The translations under genes and the position numbers were made by a program. A stretch of 40,979 nucleotides of DNA from Desulfitibacter alkalitolerans DSM 16504 (GTDB lineage: Bacteria; Bacillota; DSM-16504; Desulfitibacterales; Desulfitibacteraceae). The notes below the pieces were generated by a model. It had not been told where the DNA came from and did no database searches. It saw nothing but the letters and a program-made list of their open reading frames with translations. The DNA lies in the NCBI RefSeq assembly GCF_000620305.1, contig NZ_JHVU01000032.1:1-40979 (forward strand), in the 5' to 3' direction. Below are positions 29,800-38,305 of this stretch, in pieces. The number at the start of each line of letters is the position of its first letter. The stretch's first letter is position 1.

Positions 29800-32700
29800 T
29801 TATTTTGAGAGCAGGCTGTAAAGCACCTGGGCCATCTGCGCCCTGGTGGTGGTATCCTTTGGGGAAAGCCTGTTCCCGCTGCCGCTGATGGTTCCGGTTT
29901 CCACAAGCAGCTTCATGGCGTCTTTAGCCCAGAGAGCTATGTCGTCGGCATCGCTGAAGCTTGACAGCGATTTGCCGGAATCGCCCTGGGGCAGCTTGCC
30001 GATTACTTTCAGCCCATTGTACAGCAAGGTGAACATTTCCTGGCGGGTGATTTCCTTTTCCGGTGCAAAGAGGTTGTTGCCTACGCCTGCGGATATGCCA
30101 AGCCTTTTTGCCGCAGCCAGGTAGCCGGTATACCAGGTGTTGCCTGCGTCTACGAAGTTGTCCTTCGGATTCGCGTCGGGGGTTATGCCGTATGCCTTCA
30201 TCAGCATGACGATAAACTGTCCCCTGGTCAGCTTCGCTTCCGGGCTGAAATTGCCGTTGCCCGTGCCTGTGGTAATATCCCGTGCGGCTATAAAGGAAAC
30301 CGCCTTTACATACCACGCGCCTGCCGCCACATCCTTGAAGCTCACCTGCTTGTAGCTTACGGCGTAGTAGCTGAAATGAGTGGTTGTGAAGGTTACGGTT
30401 CCGGTGGCCGGGTCGTAACGCCCATTGGGTACTGAAACCACATTACCGTTTTCATCTATGTACCAGACCACTATGTGTTCCGAATCAATAAGTTCTGTTG
30501 GAGTCGGAGTGTAGGGTATGGATACCGTTACTGATGCATTTTCATTGTTCCAAGCATATAGCTCTCCGTCCACTGTTAAACTAAGCTGAATTACCGGTCT
30601 GTCGCCAATACGGTTCTTTATTTCCTCACCTATGCTTGAAACATCTGCATGTGCAATGGTAATGGACACATTTTCTGCACCTGCAACAATTTCCTTTGGC
30701 AACATGCTGCCGGGCAGGATTACCATAGCTATATCTGTTTTTATTTTCATCTGCCAGTCTGCATTTGACGATGACAGGACACTTGCAGGCATGGTAATAT
30801 CATATGCCTTTGCACTTTCCACAAAAGGTATAGTAATTTCAACAATCTTTTTACCGTCACTGCTTTGTCCTGTCTTTTCAAATGCTGCAGCCAATATAGT
30901 TGAATTAATCTCTGCTGCTGCAACACCTGTGTTTTCATCCAGCATTGGTGCAGTGATTATATTTCCATTTGTGTCTACAGCAGTGATGTTTGCTTTATTT
31001 GTATCGCTTGTTGTTCCTCCGTTATCAACACCTGAAGAAGTGTCTGTATCGCCGCCGGTGCTCCCGCCGGAACTCGAACTTTTAGTGCTTATGCTTGCAC
31101 TCTCACTTGATGCCGATGCTTTATGGGTTACCGTTTCGGCTACTCTTTGGTAAAAGTTATAGGTAGTGCCTGCCGTCAACCCGGTGAATGTATTGGAGCT
31201 TTGCCAGTTGACTCCACCTCTGCTGTACTCATATCCCTCATTTGGTGTAAGGGTTATACTGGTAGTCGTACTGTTGGCCATGGTTGGGGCTGCAGGTGCT
31301 GTTGGATCATCCGCCTTTTCGATGGACCCGCTCGCCGTACCGGTTAAACTACCGGAATAATTTATCGCAGTTACCACTACCGAAAGCGTTGCGCCAATAT
31401 CTGCATCTACAATAATATAAGTACTATTACTAGCTTCATTTATATCGGAACCATTTCGCTTCCACTGGTAAGATAGAGAAGCATCGCCCTGCTGGCCGGT
31501 TACCTCTGCTGTCAAGGTTTGGCCGTATTTCAGTGTACCTATGATAGATACTGAGCCTGTAAGGGACTCCGGTCCTGTGACAGGGCTTTTGGATGCCCTA
31601 ACTGTATTCCCGTAGGCTCCCATGTTAATCCGGCCGCCGTTGGGAGTTGGTTCATTGCTGTAATCGGAGGCGGGGTCGCCGGCGTCGATGCAGGGGCTGG
31701 TCACAGCGTCCAGCACCCAATCCCCGTTCCCGTCGTTTGCCGCGGGATCCCAGCGTCCGGCCTCTGATTTTAGGTGGAAGTCGCCTCCTGAAGGGTTGGC
31801 AAACAGGGGGTCGGTGTTGATGTTTCCGACACCGGCAACCACTCCATCAGCTTGGATGTTGGAATAACTCGCAGTTAAAGTCCCGCCAAGATGTGTAAAA
31901 TTATATACATTGTTATATATAATGCTGTTAATAATGATAGTGTTCACATTGGTCAAATACATCCTATTGCTGTTGTGGGCAAAGGTTACATTGGTTAGGG
32001 TAAGATTTCCCCTATGGGCGTCTATAATGTTGCAATTGCTGTTGTGTATTATGGTATTGCTTATTTGCAGATTGCTGCTTCCATCATCGCTTTTCATATT
32101 TACAGCACCATAGGATGAGGGATTATTGGGATTGATATTTTTAAACTCACAAAAAGCGATGGAAAGGGGGGTTAAGTTAACTGAAACACCTTGATCGTAA
32201 CCGTATCTGATGCCATAATTCAAGGAATCAAAAATGCAGTGTTCAAAGATATTTGGATTTCCATTGCCTTGGCTTAAGACAAGGATTCCGCCGTTATCAA
32301 ATGTCCCGCTTCCATAGCCTCGGAAGAGAATTGGTTCATCCTCAGTTCCCCGGGCCTCAATCCTGCCTGTGTCAAGAACTTGTATGTTCTTGCTGCGGTC
32401 TAGCAGCAGGGTCTGACCGGGTGCGATGGTCAATTTCCCCCCTACCGGCACAAAGTAAGGCAGTTTGTATGAATAGCCTGCCGTCAGCTGTCCCCAATAG
32501 GCTTCCACACCTGAAGCAATTTCCCCACCTTCCACCAATATTTCCCTGTACCCCTCCGGATATCCTTCAAAAGTTACATTATCTAAAGTAAAAGCAGGGA
32601 TGATTCTCAAAGGATGCTTTGCAAGATTTCCTCCGTCAAAATGGTTATTTTGGAATGCCACCATCACATCAGGCCTAGCCAGCAAATCTGTTTTGCCGTT

Positions 32701-33519
32701 TTCCATGAAGGTACAGTCTGTGAGTGACAGCCTCCCTCTCTCTAAGACCATCGGCTGCCCGTCATCCTGCTCTTTGGCTGAATCGGATATGGTACAGCCA
32801 GTTATTTCAACATCGATATTACTGGAAGACTGGGAGGATACATGAATTGCCCGCCCTAAGTCCGTGAAAACGGTACCCTCAACCGTAAGACTGCTGCCGT
32901 CTCCTGCCCTGAAATATATCCCGTTGGTTTTGGCATCATTATAGACAGTACCCTGTCGGAATGTGCTATCGGAAACAGTAAGGCTGATATCCTCGCCGCC
33001 ACCATCATCCACCATCAACATACCGTATGTAGATGCTCCGGATCCGCCATACTTGAAGGTACAGCCGGCAAATGTGCCTGAGGAGCCGTCATAAAAGGTG
33101 AGTGACGCCCAGGACGGTGACTGGCTGCCATCTCCTGTGAATCCGGTAAAAGTCACCTCGTTTGCAATAAGACTGCCTCTAACTCGAAGCTCCGGCCAGA
33201 CATTGTAAACAGTTTCGCTGACGGTTATCGTTCCGTTATGACCCAGTTGAACTTCAACGCCACTTCCAATGGTCAGCGTGACTCCGGCAGCAACTTCGGG
33301 AGCACCGCCCCCATCCTTTAAGCAGATGATATATGGGCTGCCTGCCGCAGTCCAAATGGTGTCTTCAGTAATGTCAGTGTTGATAATGGTAGGACCTACC
33401 GTTGATTCTCCCATTACATGTATAATACTGAAAAACATAACAAATGAAATTATAAGCATAAAAGCTGATAGAGCAAAAAGGGTTTTTTTCATCTTTGATA
33501 AAGAAATAATATTTTTCAT
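29800..33519 (-). CDS. Beta-solenoid surface protein with three C-terminal SLH domains
   Basis: The protein has 1,239 residues. A signal peptide covers residues 1-37 (FALSAFMLIISFVMFFSIIH core). Residues 45-640 look like a right-handed parallel beta-helix (repeated short strands such as LTVSDSTF, VEITGCTISDS, LSLTDCTFMENG, LTLTNVTFAHN). An Ig-like domain (about 650-730, GTLKYGQTLTAEVTG) and an FN3-like segment follow, then a Ser/Gly linker (812-835) and a beta-rich domain (850-1045). Three SLH domains (1057-1239; VSFKDVAAGAWYVKAVSFIA, LTRGQFIVMLM, ITRQEMFTLLY, TTRAQMAQVLY) anchor it to the wall. Beta-helices often bind or cut polysaccharides. No catalytic residues are identified. GGAGG lies before the ATG. 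Confidence 0.88.
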   Translation of the reverse strand: MKNIISLSKMKKTLFALSAFMLIISFVMFFSIIHVMGESTVGPTIINTDITEDTIWTAAGSPYIICLKDGGGAPEVAAGVTLTIGSGVEVQLGHNGTITVSETVYNVWPELRVRGSLIANEVTFTGFTGDGSQSPSWASLTFYDGSSGTFAGCTFKYGGSGASTYGMLMVDDGGGEDISLTVSDSTFRQGTVYNDAKTNGIYFRAGDGSSLTVEGTVFTDLGRAIHVSSQSSSNIDVEITGCTISDSAKEQDDGQPMVLERGRLSLTDCTFMENGKTDLLARPDVMVAFQNNHFDGGNLAKHPLRIIPAFTLDNVTFEGYPEGYREILVEGGEIASGVEAYWGQLTAGYSYKLPYFVPVGGKLTIAPGQTLLLDRSKNIQVLDTGRIEARGTEDEPILFRGYGSGTFDNGGILVLSQGNGNPNIFEHCIFDSLNYGIRYGYDQGVSVNLTPLSIAFCEFKNINPNNPSSYGAVNMKSDDGSSNLQISNTIIHNSNCNIIDAHRGNLTLTNVTFAHNSNRMYLTNVNTIIINSIIYNNVYNFTHLGGTLTASYSNIQADGVVAGVGNINTDPLFANPSGGDFHLKSEAGRWDPAANDGNGDWVLDAVTSPCIDAGDPASDYSNEPTPNGGRINMGAYGNTVRASKSPVTGPESLTGSVSIIGTLKYGQTLTAEVTGQQGDASLSYQWKRNGSDINEASNSTYIIVDADIGATLSVVVTAINYSGSLTGTASGSIEKADDPTAPAAPTMANSTTTSITLTPNEGYEYSRGGVNWQSSNTFTGLTAGTTYNFYQRVAETVTHKASASSESASISTKSSSSGGSTGGDTDTSSGVDNGGTTSDTNKANITAVDTNGNIITAPMLDENTGVAAAEINSTILAAAFEKTGQSSDGKKIVEITIPFVESAKAYDITMPASVLSSSNADWQMKIKTDIAMVILPGSMLPKEIVAGAENVSITIAHADVSSIGEEIKNRIGDRPVIQLSLTVDGELYAWNNENASVTVSIPYTPTPTELIDSEHIVVWYIDENGNVVSVPNGRYDPATGTVTFTTTHFSYYAVSYKQVSFKDVAAGAWYVKAVSFIAARDITTGTGNGNFSPEAKLTRGQFIVMLMKAYGITPDANPKDNFVDAGNTWYTGYLAAAKRLGISAGVGNNLFAPEKEITRQEMFTLLYNGLKVIGKLPQGDSGKSLSSFSDADDIALWAKDAMKLLVETGTISGSGNRLSPKDTTTRAQMAQVLYSLLSK

Positions 33520-33557
33520 GTTAGGTTGGATGCCTCCTTTATTAAATTAATGAGCGG

Positions 33558-34019
33558 TTATTTCCCTATACTGTTCCACGCCATAAAAGGTGCTATAGCA
33601 ACAAGAATATTGATAGCTCCTACCATACTTCCAGACAGCAGGAGAAAAAGACCCACCAAACCTGCAACAATACCTGCCATTAAACATACTGTTTTTGCAG
33701 TATGGGTATCTCCATCATCAAACTTTTTCATGCCAAAAAAGTAAATGACAGCAGCAATGGCTCCGGACAAAACTAGTCCCAGGCTGTCGCCAAAAAGAAG
33801 AGAAATTATGGCAAGTCCACCAAAAGTAAATACAGAAACAGTAAGATACATTTTTGTGTCACCTGATGTTGAAGAAGCCGATATCGGATTCTGTCTAAAC
33901 TTGGTATCAACTTCTTTTCCTTCCTGCAGAGAAGTATTTACCTTTAATTTATGGCCGCAGGCAGGACAAAAGAGATTGCTTTCCTCATGTTTGGAACCAC
34001 ATTGAGAACAAAACGGCAT
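33558..34019 (-). CDS. Zinc-ribbon membrane protein
   Basis: The 153-residue protein begins with a zinc ribbon (CSQCGSKHEESNLFCPACG, residues 4-22). A polar linker and about three hydrophobic helices follow (about 60-76, 80-95, 110-150). Such proteins with a cytoplasmic ribbon and membrane part are common in Firmicutes, with unknown roles. It lies 6 bases after the preceding gene and 38 bases before the solenoid SLH gene, so all three probably share a transcript. A role in export or anchoring of surface proteins is possible but unproven. Confidence 0.78.
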   Translation of the reverse strand: MPFCSQCGSKHEESNLFCPACGHKLKVNTSLQEGKEVDTKFRQNPISASSTSGDTKMYLTVSVFTFGGLAIISLLFGDSLGLVLSGAIAAVIYFFGMKKFDDGDTHTAKTVCLMAGIVAGLVGLFLLLSGSMVGAINILVAIAPFMAWNSIGK

Positions 34020-34025
34020 ATTGAA

Positions 34026-34598
34026 TCACTCCTCTCTTTTTATTTTTTTCCCGCACCGCCTGCAAAAAGCGTCATTTTCCTCAAGTATGCTTTTACAGCC
34101 GGGGCAGGAAGGAGGACTTGGCCATTCTTCTTCCAGTGCCGGATCTTTATGGCTTTCATCTGAAATAATAACCTCAGTTCCACAGCCTGTACAAAACCTG
34201 TCACCCTCCTCTAAAACCCCTCCACAGTTAGAGCAGGAGTTTCCTACCACAGCCGGTAATGAATTTTGGGCAGAGTTGAGGACTGCATCTAACTCAGAAA
34301 ATATTTTTTTGACCATGCGTTCTCCTTGACCGTAATCGACCAAGGTCAAGGAAGACTTTGGTCTACTTGAAATGGTTACTGTGGCTTTCCCGGGATTGCT
34401 GCACTGTTCTATTACAATGCTGAACTTTGTACCCGCAGACCACAAGCTTAAACCTTCTGCCGCTTCAATCACCCCTTTTCCTTTATCTTGGCCGACAACT
34501 TTTATTCCCAGGGAAGGTAAGGCAGCCAGAACACTGTCCCAGACCTCACCCATTTGATTCATATAAACCCTGTTCTCGGATGCTGTTCTTAAACCCAT
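34026..34598 (-). CDS. Zinc-ribbon protein with N-terminal alpha/beta domain
   Basis: The 190-residue protein starts at the ATG of MGLRTASENRVYMNQ, with GGGGAG about 9 bases upstream. A GTG three codons earlier lies within that site. Residues 1-105 form an alpha/beta domain (VYMNQMGEVWDSVLAALPSLGIKVV, KATVTISSR) resembling small domains that bind lipids or peptides, but I cannot name it. Two zinc ribbons follow: CSNCGGVLEEGDRFCTGCG and CPGCKSILEENDAFCRRCG. Together with the next gene it forms a zinc-ribbon pair upstream of the SLH protein. Confidence 0.78.
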   Translation of the reverse strand: MGLRTASENRVYMNQMGEVWDSVLAALPSLGIKVVGQDKGKGVIEAAEGLSLWSAGTKFSIVIEQCSNPGKATVTISSRPKSSLTLVDYGQGERMVKKIFSELDAVLNSAQNSLPAVVGNSCSNCGGVLEEGDRFCTGCGTEVIISDESHKDPALEEEWPSPPSCPGCKSILEENDAFCRRCGKKIKREE

Positions 34599-34643
34599 AT
34601 TTGCCACTCCCCTTTTTATTAATCAAATTATGATAGTATGCAA

Positions 34644-34680
34644 GCAAAAGCCGGCAAACCATTTAACAGTTTCCCGGCTT
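34644..34680 (-). terminator. Terminator of the large SLH gene
   Basis: On the minus strand AAGCCGGGAAAC pairs with GTTTGCCGGCTT (34648-34659 with 34669-34680, one mismatch), followed by TTTTGCTTGC. It lies 15 bases after the stop codon. Confidence 0.85.
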
Positions 34681-34694
34681 AATTTGTTTTAATT

Positions 34695-37600
34695 TTACTG
34701 TTCTGCCGGAACAATAAATCCAAACCCTATTTTGCAAAATGTATGTTGATGAGGTAATGCCACCTCTGTTCCAAAATTGTCGGAAGATACTCCTGTAATT
34801 ATTATGGTTGTACCGCTTGAACCGGAATCATCTCTTTCACCGCTTAAAGCCAGAGCAAGGGCATCCATAAGATCAGGGTTATCAGCATTGTCACCGGAAT
34901 TAATGAATGTGACGAAAATATCGTAGTTATCACCATTTGATTCAACAATTACTGACGATACACCGTCTGTAAATCCGCCAATTGTTACATTGACACTAAT
35001 TCCGCCTCCGGTATAGTGAATCGTATTAGCATCGTCAAAGTCCAATATAAAACCATCTTGAAGAGTTATAACAACCGTCCTATCGTCATCACTCCATTGA
35101 ACACCATTAACATCATTTCTATTAGAGTATAGGCCAGTAGGTATGCCAAACACATTGTCTTCCTCTGCAAATGCCAGTGTAATTCCATCCATTTGTCCGA
35201 AGTTCAACGGCTTGTCAAAGATAATTACTATCAGATCTCCAAGAGCAAGCGCTCCTCTGTGCTCAGAATTATATACCGCGTCAACCACCGATATGCTTTG
35301 CACAACCGGTGCCGGACCACCACCCCCACCAGGTGGTGGACTTGCTATTTCACTGTTTTCCAGTGTGATATCAATGTCAAATACCGGCTGTAAATCAGTA
35401 AGCATGCCCACAGATGGAGCGCCACCCGGTTTAATGGATTCCAGTTGATTTTTAGGTATAGTAAGGGTTGCTCCAATAAAGTCCATGGGATTTTCTCCCA
35501 GCGCAATAGTGCACCTTGAAACATTAAAGGAACCTGAAAAATCGGCAATCTCAACCATATCCCACAAATATCCGGGATTGGTGCCAAAATCTCCATAGCT
35601 GGGTGAGAGTCCCTGAAAAGCCTGCTTTCCAACTTCACCTAATTGCCTTTTAAAGGTAATAACAACCTTATCCCCTTGAGTTATACCTCCAGAACCATCT
35701 TCATCCACGATTTCAACGGAATATAATACCGAAACCGTCTGTAGAGCCTTCAGCTTGTTGAGTATTACACCCCCTGGATCGGAATAGCCTAAGTTGGTTG
35801 TAACCCTATCATATATATCATATTCATTGTTTACAGCAAGCTGATGAGGACCCAGATTTTCTCCGACGAAAAGCACACTGTAGTTGTCGGGTGATGGAAA
35901 TTGGTGGTCATACATGTGTTCGTTAAAGCTGTCAGGATTATTCCGCAATCCTATTACTCCGACAGTATTCCATTTATCGGAAAGCTTTTCAGTAAGCCGA
36001 ATATATTCATCAAGAAATTCCGGCGCCTTATCCAGAGGGTTGATATAATATTTAAGGAAAGCAACCTTGTAATCCTGATAAAATTGAGTGTTTCTGGTTT
36101 CTTCGTCAATTATGTCCGAAACAAGGTCGTCAAATTGTGGATTGATTTCAACCTCACTGTCATTTTCTTCGTTTATGAATGTCCTGCCTAATACATAATC
36201 AGCTTTTTGAACTATTCTTCCAAGCAACTCATTCTTGTATGCCGTCTCACCATAGGTCACCTCGCTGCCGTCCACTGCTGCAACAAAGCCGATGGTGTCG
36301 GTAACGGCAGTGATTTTTACGGGAGTTTCGCTTTTCACATTTACTGCAGGAATATCAATAGTCCCTTCCGCAGAAATATTGATGGGCTGCGTTTTGTCAT
36401 CTCTTTTATCATCCACCTCGATGATTCCAAGGCTGGATGCACCCTGGATATGTATGCTGTTGCTGCCTCCACCCTGGATAATGGTTTTTCCCTGTACAAC
36501 TACATTGCTCACATAAGCATTCCCATTGCCTATGCCCGCATCAAAAATCAGGCTGCCGGTAATCACGAGATTCCTAAGAGTTACATCTGCTACGCTGACG
36601 GTAACGTTTCCGTCAACAGTGGCTGAGCCCGATGCAGGTCCGTATGTTCCTGCACTGGATGCGGTGTAGTTGCCTATATACCCACCTGATAATGGGTTTG
36701 TAGGGGTAGAACCTCCTCCACTGCCACCACCAGAACTACCGCCTCCACCACCTGTGGAAGGAGTTGTTGAAACTGCCGGAGGAATTGTGACGGTTGTACC
36801 GGCCTTAACTTCTGTACCTCCAGCTGTAACGCCTGTTACGCCTTGTGCTGCCGTAACACTTGTTCCTACTGTATCAATCTTTACATCATTTGCATTGGCT
36901 TGTACACTGCTTACCGTTCCACTTCCAGTTATATTTGTCCGGGCATTGGCAACAACCGTTCCAACAACTGCTCCCTCATTTGCATTAATAGCTGTACCGC
37001 CTGCTGTTTGAGCAATGGCAATACTTGAAACCATACCGCTTGTCACTGAAATATCAGCCTTTACTTCAACGGTCATTGTCTGAACAATTCCTTTGACCTC
37101 TATTCTAGTGGTATCAGAGGCGCGTGAAGCACCTGCAACCACTTTTACCTCTCCAAAACTTCCCTCAAGCACTACCTGTGAGCCGGCCTCAATTTTCTGA
37201 ACAGTTGTATTCTGATCCGTTACGAAGCGGATTTCATTATTTACATTATCAATAATTACCGTACCATTGATTGTCGTACCATTAATAATATGAATGGAGT
37301 TTTTTCCTCCACCCCGGATTACGGTACGGCCTTTTATCTTAACATCATCTAAAGTAACGCTGCCTGTACCTACACCGTCACCTATAATGAGGTCTCCTTC
37401 AACTGAAACTCCTTTCAAGGTAACATCGGGTGCATTGATCATAAGATTTCCACTGGAAACAGTTGTATATGTTCCTGATGTTTTTATGTATGTTTTTATA
37501 ATGTTATGCATTACCTGCGCAAATTCAGCCCGGGATATATTTGCCAAAGGATATAAGTATCTTCCATCCCCCTTAACGTATCCGGCTGCTGCAAGAGCTG

Positions 37601-38087
37601 CAAGTTCGGGTTTTGCCCAATCACTTATATCTGTCTTATCACTGAATTTATCAAGGGAAGAGTAATCGCCTGTTGAAAGCTTTAAGGCACGGGCAAGTAC
37701 GACAAATACTTCCTGTCTCGTTATCGGGTCTTCAGGTCGCATTAGACTTCCATGTCCGATAAATGTTCCCATTTGTACAGCCTTTGCCATATCATCGGCA
37801 TACCATTTATCAGTAGAAGTATCAGTATATTTCGAAATGTCACCTTTTTGTGTCGCTCCAAAAGCACGGTTCATTATTGCTGCCATTTCGCATCGTTTCA
37901 AGTCGGCTTTTGGCATTATCCTATTTCCTGAACCGGAAATTAAGCCATTGGAAATAGCAGCTATAACCGCTTCTTTTGACCAATCGTCCGGAATGTCGGT
38001 AAATTCACGAGGACTTACCGCTGCCACCGGAATCATTATACTAAGCAGCATAGCAACTGTAAGTATTACGGACATCATTCTTTTCAT
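34695..38087 (-). CDS. Large SLH surface protein with duplicated solenoid segment
   Basis: The protein has 1,130 residues. A signal peptide (1-23, VILTVAMLLSIMIPVAAV) leads into three SLH domains (27-200; FTDIPDDWSKEAVIAAISNG, ITRQEVFVVLARAL, ISRAEFAQVMHNI). Residues 215-290 and 480-560 carry the same solenoid motif: KGRTVIRGGGKNSIHI in the first, QGKTIIQGGGSNSIHI in the second, joined by a Gly/Ser linker (437-470). An alpha-helical middle (610-745) precedes two beta domains separated by PPPGGGGGP (916-925). A calcium-loop-like DEDGSGGITQGD lies near 793. It is probably a wall-bound scaffold or adhesin. The spaced GGAG site before the ATG is moderate. Confidence 0.88.
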   Translation of the reverse strand: MKRMMSVILTVAMLLSIMIPVAAVSPREFTDIPDDWSKEAVIAAISNGLISGSGNRIMPKADLKRCEMAAIMNRAFGATQKGDISKYTDTSTDKWYADDMAKAVQMGTFIGHGSLMRPEDPITRQEVFVVLARALKLSTGDYSSLDKFSDKTDISDWAKPELAALAAAGYVKGDGRYLYPLANISRAEFAQVMHNIIKTYIKTSGTYTTVSSGNLMINAPDVTLKGVSVEGDLIIGDGVGTGSVTLDDVKIKGRTVIRGGGKNSIHIINGTTINGTVIIDNVNNEIRFVTDQNTTVQKIEAGSQVVLEGSFGEVKVVAGASRASDTTRIEVKGIVQTMTVEVKADISVTSGMVSSIAIAQTAGGTAINANEGAVVGTVVANARTNITGSGTVSSVQANANDVKIDTVGTSVTAAQGVTGVTAGGTEVKAGTTVTIPPAVSTTPSTGGGGGSSGGGSGGGSTPTNPLSGGYIGNYTASSAGTYGPASGSATVDGNVTVSVADVTLRNLVITGSLIFDAGIGNGNAYVSNVVVQGKTIIQGGGSNSIHIQGASSLGIIEVDDKRDDKTQPINISAEGTIDIPAVNVKSETPVKITAVTDTIGFVAAVDGSEVTYGETAYKNELLGRIVQKADYVLGRTFINEENDSEVEINPQFDDLVSDIIDEETRNTQFYQDYKVAFLKYYINPLDKAPEFLDEYIRLTEKLSDKWNTVGVIGLRNNPDSFNEHMYDHQFPSPDNYSVLFVGENLGPHQLAVNNEYDIYDRVTTNLGYSDPGGVILNKLKALQTVSVLYSVEIVDEDGSGGITQGDKVVITFKRQLGEVGKQAFQGLSPSYGDFGTNPGYLWDMVEIADFSGSFNVSRCTIALGENPMDFIGATLTIPKNQLESIKPGGAPSVGMLTDLQPVFDIDITLENSEIASPPPGGGGGPAPVVQSISVVDAVYNSEHRGALALGDLIVIIFDKPLNFGQMDGITLAFAEEDNVFGIPTGLYSNRNDVNGVQWSDDDRTVVITLQDGFILDFDDANTIHYTGGGISVNVTIGGFTDGVSSVIVESNGDNYDIFVTFINSGDNADNPDLMDALALALSGERDDSGSSGTTIIITGVSSDNFGTEVALPHQHTFCKIGFGFIVPAEQ

Positions 38088-38174
38088 TCCACACCACTCC
38101 TATCATTTGTTTTTGTTATAGAATCTTTTTCATCGATTAATATAAATACCTTTCATTTGCAGGTAAAGGAAAGA

Positions 38175-38196
38175 AAAAAATCCTTAAGAGGATTTT
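38175..38196. repeat. Short A/T-flanked hairpin in the divergent intergenic region
   Basis: AAATCCT pairs with AGGATTT around a TTAAG-type loop, with an A-run on one side. It may be an attenuator-like element in the leader of the SLH gene on the minus strand (ATCCT stem then TTTTTTT). The stem is short. Confidence 0.4.
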
Positions 38197-38219
38197 AGAA
38201 TAAACTCCTTCCTATGCCA

Positions 38220-38237
38220 ATTGTACGAACGTACAAT
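38220..38237. promoter_or_regulatory. Palindromic operator upstream of the LuxR-type gene
   Basis: ATTGTACG-AA-CGTACAAT is a perfect 8-2-8 inverted repeat. It lies about 30 bases upstream of a TATACT -10 box (38268-38273) of the plus-strand gene and about 130 bases from the divergent SLH gene. Size and symmetry suit a dimeric regulator such as the LuxR-type protein itself. Confidence 0.65.
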
Positions 38238-38305
38238 ATTGTTGTTCAAATTCGATGTATTCTGTGATATACTGTGGAATTATATAGAAAAACGGAGGTG
38301 GCAGC

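Noticed and set aside
30632-31153. Plus-strand frame of 173 codons opposite the solenoid SLH gene
   Set aside because: It is the antisense shadow of a coherent SLH protein and has no ribosome binding site.
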